Assembly: GCF_017743735.1 (NCBI RefSeq)
Contig: NZ_JAGHRO010000002.1
Location: 248,001-312,000 of the forward strand
Origin: Shimia sp. R9_2
GTDB lineage: Bacteria; Pseudomonadota; Alphaproteobacteria; Rhodobacterales; Rhodobacteraceae
Reading direction: 5' to 3'
Length of the DNA: 64,000 nucleotides
Numbering within the stretch: position 1 is the stretch's first letter; each line of letters opens with the position of its first letter. Under the pieces are notes generated by a model. The model did no database searches and was not told the DNA's origin. It saw only the letters and a program-made list of their open reading frames with translations. The position numbers were made by a program, and so were the translations under genes. This document shows positions 6,916 through 15,242 of this stretch, one piece after another.

Positions 6916-7968
6916 ATGCGCATAAACCGACTGATCACCGCTGTTGAAGCCCATGCCGAAGGCGAGCCCGGGCGCGTCATCACCGGCGGCGTACCGCATT
7001 TTCCCGGCAACACCGTGTTTGAGCGCATGAGCTATATGCAGGCCCATCACGACGATATCCGCCTCAAGATGCTGCGCGAGCCGCGCGGCAACCCGGGCCT
7101 CTGCTGCAATGTGATCGTACCACCCTGCCATCCAGACGCCGACATGGGGTTCATCATCGTGGAGCAGCAGGAATACCCGCCGATGTCCGGCTCCAACACG
7201 ATCTGTGTGGTCACTGTGCTTCTGGAAACCGGCATCCTGCCGATGGTGGAGCCTGTGACCGAACTCACCTTGGAAGCCCCCGCTGGCCTCATCAAAGTCA
7301 CCGCCACCTGCAAGGAGGGCAAAGTCACCTCGGTCAGCTTTGAAAACGTGCCGGCCTTTGCCGTGCATCTGGATGCAAAGGTCGAAGTTACAGGCCTTGG
7401 CACCGTCACTGTCGATGTGGCCTGGGGTGGCATGTTCTTTGTTCTGGCGGAGGCCGCGAAACTGGGTGTGGATCTCTCCGGTGACAATGGTGGGGAAATC
7501 CTGCGCGTCAGCGAAGCCATTCGGCATGCCACCGCAGAGCAGCTCCCCGTTGTGCATCCGGAAAACCCCGCGATCACCGGCCCAACCATCACCAATCTCT
7601 GGGGGCCACCGATTGATCCGGCCACCCACGGGCGCGGCGCAATCACTATTTCCACCGGCCCGTTTGATCCCGCGCAGCCCCAAGCGGCCAGCGGCATTCT
7701 GGACCGCTCCCCCTGTGGCACGGGCACCTGCGCAAAGATGGCGGTCATGCATGCGCGCGGCCAGCTTGCTGTGGGTCAGGACTATGTGAATGCGGGCCCG
7801 CTGGGCACCACCTTCACCGGACGTATTCTGCGCGAAACCACGGTTGGGCCTTACAAAGCCATCGTGCCGAGCCTGTCTGGCCAGGGCTGGATTTACGGCA
7901 CGGCAAATTACACGCTGGACCCCAGTGATCCGTTCCCCAACGGCTTCACTGTTGGCGATATGTGGTGA
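6916..7968 (+). CDS. Proline racemase-family protein with Ser/Cys active site (hydroxyproline epimerase or trans-3-hydroxyproline dehydratase)
   Basis: The 350-residue protein has the two-half fold of the proline racemase superfamily. The second catalytic cysteine is present (SPCGTGTCA). The first, normally in an MCGH-type motif, is serine here (PPMSGSNTI). Enzymes with a Ser/Cys pair are reported as trans-3-hydroxy-L-proline dehydratases or 4-hydroxyproline 2-epimerases, so a simple proline racemase is unlikely. The ATG at 6916 has an AAGAGGACAG leader and begins with the family-typical MRINRLITAVEAHAEGEP. It is divergent from ribB and lies inside the otherwise minus-strand riboflavin cluster. 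Confidence 0.8.
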   Translation: MRINRLITAVEAHAEGEPGRVITGGVPHFPGNTVFERMSYMQAHHDDIRLKMLREPRGNPGLCCNVIVPPCHPDADMGFIIVEQQEYPPMSGSNTICVVTVLLETGILPMVEPVTELTLEAPAGLIKVTATCKEGKVTSVSFENVPAFAVHLDAKVEVTGLGTVTVDVAWGGMFFVLAEAAKLGVDLSGDNGGEILRVSEAIRHATAEQLPVVHPENPAITGPTITNLWGPPIDPATHGRGAITISTGPFDPAQPQAASGILDRSPCGTGTCAKMAVMHARGQLAVGQDYVNAGPLGTTFTGRILRETTVGPYKAIVPSLSGQGWIYGTANYTLDPSDPFPNGFTVGDMW

Positions 7969-7993
7969 GGCTGCGGCTCAGAGGCTCGCGTGC

Positions 7994-8025
7994 AAAAGAA
8001 AAGGCGCCGCAGCATTGCGACGCCT
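7994..8025 (-). terminator. Intrinsic terminator after riboflavin synthase gene
   Basis: On the minus strand an imperfect stem, AGGCGTCGC with GCGGCGCCT, is followed by TTTTCTTTT. It lies 71 bases beyond the ribE stop and 25 bases past the convergent racemase-family gene. Confidence 0.65.
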
Positions 8026-8095
8026 CAAACTCTTCAGTCCCCACAACCAAGCACGACAACCGCAGCCTTGTCTGTCGGGGTGACGGGATCAGGCC

Positions 8096-8686
8096 TCAGC
8101 CGCCCATCTCAGACAGCCGCGCCACATAGCGTGCAAGCGTGTCGATTTCGAGGTTGATCAGATCGCCCTCTTTCGCATCGCCCCAGGTGGTGACCTCTTT
8201 GGTGTGCGGAATGATATTCACACCAAATGTGCAGCCATCCACCTCATTCACGGTCAGCGAGGTGCCATTGAGCGCAACAGAGCCTTTCGGGGCAATGAAC
8301 TTCGCCAAAGCTTCCGGCGCTTCAAAGGTGAACCGCGTGCTGTCGCCTTCGTCGGTCATCTTCACGATCTTGGCCACGCCATCCACATGACCAGACACAA
8401 TATGCCCGCCAAGCTCGTCGCCCAACTTCAGCGCGCGTTCAAGGTTCACACGGCGCCCAGCTTCCCATGCCGCCAGATTGGTCTTGGAGACGGTTTCACC
8501 GCTGATTTCCACATCATACCAGCCTTCGCCCATGGCGATAACTGTCAGGCACACACCGTCGCTTGCAATAGACGCGCCTATTTCGATGCTGCTTGTGTCA
8601 TAGGCCGTGCTGACGCGCGCGCGCAGATCGCCCCGCTGTTCCAATTCCGCAATTTTGCCAACGTCGGTGATGATTCCGGTAAACAC
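8096..8686 (-). CDS. ribE: Riboflavin synthase alpha chain
   Basis: The enzyme dismutates two molecules of 6,7-dimethyl-8-ribityllumazine into riboflavin. The 196-residue protein shows the internal duplication of the family: each half has the repeated barrel pattern, with DGVCLTV in the first and NGTSLTVNEV in the second, and GGHIVSGHVDG between them. The family always starts with M-F-T-G-I, so the GTG at 8686, with GGAG upstream, is the real start. The frame itself stays open to 8749. It is separated from ribD by the inverted kps genes. Confidence 0.93.
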   Translation of the reverse strand: MFTGIITDVGKIAELEQRGDLRARVSTAYDTSSIEIGASIASDGVCLTVIAMGEGWYDVEISGETVSKTNLAAWEAGRRVNLERALKLGDELGGHIVSGHVDGVAKIVKMTDEGDSTRFTFEAPEALAKFIAPKGSVALNGTSLTVNEVDGCTFGVNIIPHTKEVTTWGDAKEGDLINLEIDTLARYVARLSEMGG

Positions 8687-8865
8687 GAGCCGCTCCAATA
8701 CAATCCGGTGATTTGCGTAAGACCTAAGCCGCAGCGCGCGCCAAGACAAGCCATGGCGGGCGTCAGGACGGCCAACAGAGCCACAAGCAGCCCCCTCTGG
8801 ACCATAATTTTGCCACGCGGAAAGGGTAACATTTGCTTAAATTCCGGCGTATAGGGTTGGCGACT

Positions 8866-10161
8866 ATGAAGAATACCACCGGCACAGATAGGACTTTCCT
8901 GTTCTTACAGGGACCGCACGGCCCGTTTTTTGCGGCGCTTGGGCGGATGCTGCGCCGGTCCGGTGCGCGGGTCTGGCGTGTCGGCTTCAACGCCGGGGAT
9001 CATGCCTTCTGGCCCGCCCGCAAAAGCTACATTCCCTATCGCGACACGCTGGAAAACTGGCCGGACACCTTTGAGAGCCTGCTGGCGGAGAAAGGCATCA
9101 CCGATATTGTGCTCTATGGGGACACCCGCCCCATCCATGCCCGTGCGGTGGAGATCGCCAAACGCACCGGTGTGCAGGTGCATGTCTTTGAAGAGGGCTA
9201 TCTGCGCCCCTATTGGGTGACTTATGAGCGTGGCGGCTCCAATGGCAACTCGCGCCTGATGGACATGACCATCCCCGAGATGGAGCGCGCGCTGGAGCTG
9301 TCGGATATGGAGGCCCCGCTGCCCCCGGCCCATTGGGGCGACACCCGCCAGCATGTGTTTTATGGCGCGCTCTATCATTGGTTTGTGATGTTCACGAACC
9401 AGCGTTACCGCAACTTCCGCCCGCATAGGGCGCTGCCGGTCACGCGGGAATTTCGCCTCTATCTTCAACGCCTTCTGATGATGCCCGCCCACGCGCTGGA
9501 GCGCCGCATCGCCACGCTGCGCATCCGCTTTGGCGGCTTCCCCTATCACCTCGCGTTGCTGCAGTTGGAACACGACAGCAGCTTTCAGTCCCATTCCCCG
9601 TTTGACAGCATGACAGACTTCCTGTCGCTGGTGATTGAGAATTTTGCCGCTGGCGCACCGCAGCACCATCATCTGGTGTTCAAGGCGCATCCGCTTGAAG
9701 ACGGCCGCGTGCCCCTGCGGCGGGAGATTCGCAAACTTGCCCGGCAGCACAATGTTGAGGACCGCGTGCATTATGTGCGCGGCGGCAAACTGGCCCAGCT
9801 GCTCAATGATGCGCGCTCTGCCGTCACCGTGAATTCGACAGCCGCGCAGCAGGTGCTCTGGCGCGGCATTCCTCTCAAAGCCTTTGGCAGCGCGGTCTAT
9901 GACCAGCCCGAGTTTGTCAGCAAACAACCTCTGACCGAGTTCTTCGCCGGTGCCAGCCGCCCGGACAACCGCGCCTATAAAACCTATCGCCGCTACCTGC
10001 TGGAAACCAGTCAGGTGCCCGGCGGATTTTACTCTGCCCGCGCACGTCGGCAACTGCTCCGGCAGGTCGTCGATATGATGCTTTCTCCTGACGATCCCTA
10101 CAATGCGCTCGCCTCCGGCACAGCGGCACCGCGGCAACAGTTGCGGCTGGTGACGAAGTAA
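8866..10161 (+). CDS. kpsS: KpsS-like capsular polysaccharide beta-Kdo transferase
   Basis: A 431-residue protein of the KpsS family, which adds the first beta-linked Kdo to phosphatidylglycerol as the lipid anchor of capsule exported by ABC transporters. Family features are FLFLQGPHGPFFAALGRML at the N-terminus, FEEGYLRPYWVTYERGG, HHLVFKAHPLEDGR and VTVNSTAAQQVLWRGIP. It is cytoplasmic and has no signal peptide. The ATG at 8866 is chosen over an earlier in-frame start at 8833. It is the first of three plus-strand genes with an export lipoprotein and kpsC, set between ribE and ribD. Confidence 0.85.
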   Translation: MKNTTGTDRTFLFLQGPHGPFFAALGRMLRRSGARVWRVGFNAGDHAFWPARKSYIPYRDTLENWPDTFESLLAEKGITDIVLYGDTRPIHARAVEIAKRTGVQVHVFEEGYLRPYWVTYERGGSNGNSRLMDMTIPEMERALELSDMEAPLPPAHWGDTRQHVFYGALYHWFVMFTNQRYRNFRPHRALPVTREFRLYLQRLLMMPAHALERRIATLRIRFGGFPYHLALLQLEHDSSFQSHSPFDSMTDFLSLVIENFAAGAPQHHHLVFKAHPLEDGRVPLRREIRKLARQHNVEDRVHYVRGGKLAQLLNDARSAVTVNSTAAQQVLWRGIPLKAFGSAVYDQPEFVSKQPLTEFFAGASRPDNRAYKTYRRYLLETSQVPGGFYSARARRQLLRQVVDMMLSPDDPYNALASGTAAPRQQLRLVTK

Positions 10162-10254
10162 CCACTAAGTCTAGCGCTGGATTTTTGGTTTCTATTTCGA
10201 TAAGTTGTCGAAAAAACCTGAGGCAGAAAAATATAAGGTCGAGGAGACCGAGCA

Positions 10255-11397
10255 GTGAAAGTCTTTGCTACCCGTATGGGGAAATGCGCCACAATGGTCG
10301 CGGTCGCGGCGCTTGTGGCTTCTTGCAGTTTGGTGCCACGGTCCGGCCCAAACAAGAAAGAAATCTTCGCCGGTTCCGTACAGCGTGAGGGTGACGCCTT
10401 CATCGTTGAGGTCAATGACCGTGTGTCCCGCGCAACCGCGATTGTTCCCGCGCTGGGATTCTCTGACAGCTTCCAGAACGCAGACCGGCTTGGCTCTGAC
10501 ACTATCCGCCCCGGCGATGTGCTGGCGCTGACAATCTGGGAAAACGTCGACAAACCGCTTCTGGGCCCTGAAGGTCAGGTCGCTGCGATCCTCGAAGAGG
10601 TGCAGGTCGACGGCGCAGGCTTCATCTTTGTGCCCTACGCCGGTCGCATCCGCGCTGCGGGCAACACCCCTGAAGGCATCCGCCGCATCATCTCGTCCAA
10701 GCTCGAAGAGCAGACCCCGGATCCGCAGGTCGAAGTGCGCCGCGCCGCAGGTGATGGTGCTACCGTCTCCCTTGTGGGCGCTGTAGGGGCGCAGGGTGTT
10801 TACCCGATCGAGCGCCCAACCCGCACGCTGTCCACCATGCTGGCGCAGGCCGGCGGTGTGACCATCGTGCCCGAAATTGCCCAGATCACCATCCTGCGCG
10901 GCAGCGCCAGCGGGCAGATCTGGTTCCAGGATCTTTATGATGATCCAAGCCTTGATATCGCCCTGCGCGGCGGCGACCGCATTCTGGTCGAAGAAGACAC
11001 CCGCGCCTTCACGGCTCTGGGCGCGACCGGCACACAAAGCCGCGTGAATTTCTTCTCCAAGGATCTTTCCGCCATCGAAGCGCTGGCGCAGGTTGGCGGC
11101 CTCACCCCGACCAACAGTGACCCCACCGGCGTCTTTGTCTTCCGCAACGAAGAAGACGTGATCGCCAACAGCGTGCTGGGCCGCCAGGATCTGAACGGTG
11201 CGCAGCGCATGGTCTACGTGCTGGATCTGACCAAGCCCAACGGCATGTTCATGGCACGGGATTTTGTCATCCGCGACGGCGACACACTCTATGTCACCGA
11301 AGCGCCGATCACCACTTGGGACAAAACCATTTCCGCGATCACGGGCACCCTGTCTTCGGCTGACACGCTCAGCAGCCTTGGCAGCCTAGGCGGCTAA
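10255..11397 (+). CDS. Polysaccharide export outer-membrane lipoprotein (Wza/KpsD family)
   Basis: A 380-residue protein with a lipoprotein signal (hydrophobic stretch then LVASC, Cys at residue 24). It then has a poly_export domain (GDVLALTIWENVDKPLL) and SLBB-like repeats (VSLVGAVGAQGVYPIERPTR, then IEALAQVGGLTP). Such proteins form the outer-membrane channel for capsule or exopolysaccharide. It starts at GTG 10255 with GAGGAGACC upstream. It lies 93 bases after kpsS and ends two bases before the kpsC start. No inner-membrane ABC exporter genes (kpsM/T/E) are in the window. Confidence 0.85.
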   Translation: MKVFATRMGKCATMVAVAALVASCSLVPRSGPNKKEIFAGSVQREGDAFIVEVNDRVSRATAIVPALGFSDSFQNADRLGSDTIRPGDVLALTIWENVDKPLLGPEGQVAAILEEVQVDGAGFIFVPYAGRIRAAGNTPEGIRRIISSKLEEQTPDPQVEVRRAAGDGATVSLVGAVGAQGVYPIERPTRTLSTMLAQAGGVTIVPEIAQITILRGSASGQIWFQDLYDDPSLDIALRGGDRILVEEDTRAFTALGATGTQSRVNFFSKDLSAIEALAQVGGLTPTNSDPTGVFVFRNEEDVIANSVLGRQDLNGAQRMVYVLDLTKPNGMFMARDFVIRDGDTLYVTEAPITTWDKTISAITGTLSSADTLSSLGSLGG

Positions 11398-11399
11398 CT

Positions 11400-13412
11400 G
11401 TGCGCAACACATATGAAAACGAAGCCGCCGGGAGCAGTACACCCCGGCGGCTTTTTGCATTCAACGGCGGGTTTTTCTTTCAAAAACGCCTGCGCCGCAT
11501 TCTGAGCCTTGCGGGCTACAACCTGCATCTGGGCCGCCCTAATGAAGACGATCTCATCGCGATCTGGGGCAACAGCCCGACCGCCCACCGTGGCCTTGCC
11601 ATGGCGGAACGCACCGGGGCGCCATGTCTTTATGTCGAGGATGCCTTCCTGCGCTCGCTCTTTCCCGGGCGCATCGCCAAAGAGCCGCCCATGGGCCTGT
11701 TGATTGATAAAACGGTCCCGCATTTTGACCCTTCCGAACCGTCTGATCTGGAAAAGCTGCTCAAACACCATCCGCTGGATGACACCGTTCTGCTTGACCG
11801 CGCGCGGGGTGCGATCGCCCGTCTAAAAGAAAGCCATCTCACCAAATATGCTGCCGTGGACGATACCCTGCGCCCCCCAGATCCCGGATATGTGCTGGTG
11901 ATCGATCAGACGCGTGATGACGCGGCTGTGGTGGCCAGCGGTGCCAATGCGGCGCGCTTTCAGGAGATGCTCATCCTTGCGCAGGAGGAAAACCCCGGTG
12001 CGCGCATCCTGATCAAAACCCATCCGGAAACCAAACAGGGCGCGCGGGCGGGATACTACAGTCAGGATCACATCACCGATCGGGTCAGCCTCTGTGACGC
12101 GGCCCATAGCCCGTGGTCCCTGCTGGATGGCGCGATTGCGGTCTACACCGTGTCGTCCCAGATGGGCTTTGAAGCCATCCTCGCGGGCCACAGGCCGCGC
12201 GTCTTTGGCCAGCCGTTCTATGCCGGATGGGATCTGACCGACGATGAGTTTCCGCTCTATCGCCGCCAGCGCCGCCTGACCCGCGCACAGCTCTTTGCGG
12301 CGGCCATGATCCTCTATCCCACCTGGTACAATCCCTGCACAGATGAACTCTGCGAGCTGGAAGACACGCTGGAGCAGCTTGCAGCGCAAACCCGTGCCTG
12401 GCGGGAGGACCGCCGGGGCTGGAACGGCCACGCGATGCGCCTTTGGAAACGCAAACCGCTGCAGCGCTTCTTTGGCCAGCACAAAGCCATGGTGTTTGAG
12501 CGCAGATCCTCAGAGGCCCGCAATATGGTCTGGGCCAGCAAGGAAGGGCCGGAGGGCGCGGTGCGGCTGGAAGACGGATTTCTGCGCTCCCGCGGGTTGG
12601 GAGCTGAACTGGTGCCGCCGCTCTCGCTGGTCTGTGACGATCTGGGCATCTACTACGACCCCACACAGGAAAGCCGCCTTGAGCGCCTGATCACCGCGCG
12701 GGAAACCCTGCGTCCGGATCAGGAGCGCCGCGCGCGGGCGCTGATCAAGACCATACGCTCTGCACAGGTGAGCAAATACAATCTGGGCGGCGCACAGCCC
12801 GCTCTGCCCGAAGGCCATCGCATTCTGGTGCCCGGACAGGTCGAAGACGACGCCTCCATTCTCAAGGGGGCAAATGGCGAGGTGCGCAGCAATCTCGACC
12901 TGTTGCGCGCCGCGCGCGCGGCCCATCCGGAGGCGCAGATCCTCTTCAAACCCCACCCTGATGTGGAGGCCGGCTTGCGTACGGGGCGTGTGGATCCTGA
13001 AGAGGCCGCCGCCCTTGCCGATATGGTGCTGGATCAAGCTGATATGGCCTATCTTCTGGACAATGTGCAGGAGATCTGGACCATGACCTCCCTCACCGGC
13101 TTTGAGGCGCTCCTACGTGGCTGCAAGGTCACCACTCTTGGCAGCCCGTTTTATGCCGGATGGGGCCTGACCACCGATCTGGGTAGCCCCCCTGCCCGCC
13201 GCCGCGCAGAGCCGAGCCTTGAAGGGCTGGTTCATGCAGCGCTGATCGACTATCCGCGCTATCGCGACCCGGTCAGCGGCCTGCCTTGTACCGCGGAAAC
13301 CGCCTTGCTGCGTCTCTCAAGCGGAGACATTCCGCATCCGGGTTTGGGCAATCGGCTGCTGTCAAAACTGCAGGGGCGGTTTGCCAGCTATCAGGCGCTT
13401 TGGCGGCGCTAA
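11400..13412 (+). CDS. kpsC: KpsC-like capsular polysaccharide protein with two Kdo-transferase modules
   Basis: A 670-residue protein built from two related modules. Repeated signatures are VEDAFLRS then LEDGFLRSRGLG, RILIKTHPET then QILFKPHPDV, and GQPFYAGWDLT then GSPFYAGWGLT. In KpsC the two modules add alternating beta-2,4 and beta-2,7 Kdo to the lipid anchor started by KpsS. The start is GTG 11400, just after the export-gene stop, with only a weak SD. No other in-frame start precedes the conserved RLFAFNGGFF. A terminator-like hairpin lies in codons 8-19. The gene ends 13 bases from the convergent ribD stop. Confidence 0.88.
   Translation: MRNTYENEAAGSSTPRRLFAFNGGFFFQKRLRRILSLAGYNLHLGRPNEDDLIAIWGNSPTAHRGLAMAERTGAPCLYVEDAFLRSLFPGRIAKEPPMGLLIDKTVPHFDPSEPSDLEKLLKHHPLDDTVLLDRARGAIARLKESHLTKYAAVDDTLRPPDPGYVLVIDQTRDDAAVVASGANAARFQEMLILAQEENPGARILIKTHPETKQGARAGYYSQDHITDRVSLCDAAHSPWSLLDGAIAVYTVSSQMGFEAILAGHRPRVFGQPFYAGWDLTDDEFPLYRRQRRLTRAQLFAAAMILYPTWYNPCTDELCELEDTLEQLAAQTRAWREDRRGWNGHAMRLWKRKPLQRFFGQHKAMVFERRSSEARNMVWASKEGPEGAVRLEDGFLRSRGLGAELVPPLSLVCDDLGIYYDPTQESRLERLITARETLRPDQERRARALIKTIRSAQVSKYNLGGAQPALPEGHRILVPGQVEDDASILKGANGEVRSNLDLLRAARAAHPEAQILFKPHPDVEAGLRTGRVDPEEAAALADMVLDQADMAYLLDNVQEIWTMTSLTGFEALLRGCKVTTLGSPFYAGWGLTTDLGSPPARRRAEPSLEGLVHAALIDYPRYRDPVSGLPCTAETALLRLSSGDIPHPGLGNRLLSKLQGRFASYQALWRR
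11422..11456 (+). terminator. Terminator-like hairpin inside the first codons of kpsC
   Basis: AAGCCGCCGGG (11422-11432) pairs perfectly over 11 bases with CCCGGCGGCTT (11443-11453). The hairpin ends in five T residues at 11452-11456. It lies 25 bases after the export lipoprotein stop and inside kpsC codons 8-19. By structure it is an intrinsic terminator; by position it could attenuate kpsC. Confidence 0.7.
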
Positions 13413-13425
13413 AAGGCAGAAAGTC

Positions 13426-14544
13426 TCAGAGGTTGTAGCGCGGGTTGCGCTGCGCCTCGACACGATGCCAGGTGCACATCATGTCATGGCCGACCGCACG
13501 GTGGGACACCAGATCAAAGCGCGGGGCCTCCGCGAGCCGTGCCAGCCCCATGGCCCCAATCGCTGGATGACCTTCAGCGCCGATTACCGCGCCTGCAGAG
13601 AAGGTGATCAACTCATCCACCATATCCGCGGCCAGCAGCGAGCCCGCCAGCGCGCCGCCGCCTTCACAGAACACCCGCGTGATGCCGCGCTTGCCCAATG
13701 CCTGAAGCACCGCCGTGGGCGACAGCTGCACGCCTTCAAGGGCGCAAGGCAGTAGCTCCGCGCCAATATCACGCCAAGTCTGCATCAGCGCGGGATCAGC
13801 GTCCTCGCCATGGGCAATCCAAACCGGAATATCTTTGGCCGTGCGGGCCAAGGTGCTCATCAACGGCAGGTCCAGACGGCGCGAAACCACCACGCGTACA
13901 GGCTGGTGTGAGACGCCAAGATCCCGCACCGTGAGCGAAGGATCATCCGTCCGCGCCGTGCCTCCACCGACCATCACCGCATCATGGCGCATCCGCATCC
14001 CGTGCACGGCACGACGGCTTTCAGCACCGGTGATCCACTTGCTCTCCCCTGATGCGGTGGCAATGCGCCCATCCAGCGTGGTGGCAAGCTTCAGCGTCAA
14101 GAACGGACGCCCCAGATCGGTCTTGAGGAAAAAGCCCTGCAAGTCGCGCGCCGCTTCATCGGCCAGCACGCCCATGGTGATCTCGATCCCCGCCTCCCGC
14201 AGCATGGCAATCCCACGGCCGGAGACACGCGCATCGCTGTCTTCCACAGCAATCACCACCCGCGCCACGCCCGCCGCAATCAGCGCCTCGGCACAGGGTG
14301 GGGTCTGACCATGATGAGAGCACGGCTCCAGCGTGACATAGACCGTCGCGCCACGGGCCGCCTCCCCCGCCTGCGCCAGCGCGACAGGCTCCGCATGGGG
14401 GCGGCCACCGGGCTGGGTCCAGCCCCGTCCCACAACACGCCCGTCCTTCACAATGACACAGCCCACCGCAGGGTTGGGCCAGCACACACCTTGACCGCGC
14501 CGACCCAAACTCAGGGCCAGCGCCATGTAACGGCGATCAGTCAC
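13426..14544 (-). CDS. ribD: Bifunctional diaminohydroxyphosphoribosylaminopyrimidine deaminase / 5-amino-6-(5-phosphoribosylamino)uracil reductase
   Basis: The 372-residue protein carries both RibD domains. The N-terminal deaminase has zinc ligands His50 in HAEPVA, Cys75 in LEPCSHHGQTPPC and Cys84, with Glu52 as catalytic residue. The C-terminal reductase (from about residue 150) has LKLATTLDGRIAT, DAVMVGGGTARTDDPSLTVR and FCEGGGALAGSLL. It starts at GTG 14544, two bases after the nrdR stop, with TGAGGAATAATT ahead. This ties it to nrdR in one transcript. Confidence 0.95.
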   Translation of the reverse strand: MTDRRYMALALSLGRRGQGVCWPNPAVGCVIVKDGRVVGRGWTQPGGRPHAEPVALAQAGEAARGATVYVTLEPCSHHGQTPPCAEALIAAGVARVVIAVEDSDARVSGRGIAMLREAGIEITMGVLADEAARDLQGFFLKTDLGRPFLTLKLATTLDGRIATASGESKWITGAESRRAVHGMRMRHDAVMVGGGTARTDDPSLTVRDLGVSHQPVRVVVSRRLDLPLMSTLARTAKDIPVWIAHGEDADPALMQTWRDIGAELLPCALEGVQLSPTAVLQALGKRGITRVFCEGGGALAGSLLAADMVDELITFSAGAVIGAEGHPAIGAMGLARLAEAPRFDLVSHRAVGHDMMCTWHRVEAQRNPRYNL

Positions 14545-14546
14545 AA

Positions 14547-15014
14547 TTATTCCTCAGGAGCAGGATCGGGACGCAGTTCGCTTACAAATTTATCAAAGTC
14601 GTCTGCGGCCTGGAAGTTCTTATAGACGCTGGCAAAGCGCACATAGGCCACCGTGTCGATCCGGGCGAGCGCTTCCATGACAATTTCGCCAATGGTTTTG
14701 GAGGGGATATCCGTCTCCCCCATGCTCTCCAGACGCCGCACAATGCCGGAAATCATCTGATCAATCCGCTCTGGCTCGACCGGACGTTTCTGCATGGAGA
14801 TGCGAATCGAACGCTCCAACTTGTCGCGGTCAAAATCTTCGCGGCGGCCGTTGGATTTCACCACGACCAGATCGCGCAGCTGCACCCGCTCATAGGTGGT
14901 GAACCGACCCCCGCAAGCCGGGCAAAAGCGACGCCGACGGATCGACACATGGTCCTCCGCTGGGCGTGAATCCTTCACCTGAGTGTCGATATTTCCACAA
15001 AACGGACAGCGCAT
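14547..15014 (-). CDS. nrdR: Transcriptional repressor NrdR
   Basis: A 155-residue regulator of ribonucleotide reductase genes that senses ATP/dATP. The N-terminal zinc ribbon has CPFCG (Cys3, Cys6) and CPACGGRF (Cys31, Cys34). An ATP-cone follows, with [20 protein letters not shown] and [17 protein letters not shown]. An acidic tail ends in PAPEE. It is the first gene of the riboflavin cluster, as is usual in proteobacteria. A perfect DnaA box lies 74-82 bases upstream of its ATG. Confidence 0.95.
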   Translation of the reverse strand: MRCPFCGNIDTQVKDSRPAEDHVSIRRRRFCPACGGRFTTYERVQLRDLVVVKSNGRREDFDRDKLERSIRISMQKRPVEPERIDQMISGIVRRLESMGETDIPSKTIGEIVMEALARIDTVAYVRFASVYKNFQAADDFDKFVSELRPDPAPEE

Positions 15015-15087
15015 AGACTTCCCCTTGTATCAGCTGCTTTGGGCCTCACCTTTGCGCCATGTCCCGACGCTAGGGCGTTTTTTCAAC

Positions 15088-15096
15088 TTATCCACA
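15088..15096. promoter_or_regulatory. Perfect DnaA box upstream of nrdR
   Basis: TTATCCACA matches the strict nine-base DnaA consensus and lies in the nrdR upstream region. A single such match in 64 kb could occur by chance. Confidence 0.35.
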
Positions 15097-15242
15097 GCTA
15101 CTATAGGGGAGCTACAATTCTTTGGGTAGAGGCAAAAGCGCGCCCCAATATCGGCCATAGGGGGAAAAGGCTTTTTTCTTTCCCGCTGCATCTCTTACGT
15201 CACTGTGGTATACAGAGACCTGAGGCAAGAGAGCTGATCCAA

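Noticed and set aside
10187..10218. Hairpin with TTTCGA/TCGAAA in the leader of the export lipoprotein gene
   Set aside because: The outer stem is interrupted and no known regulator motif fits; too weak to call as a feature.
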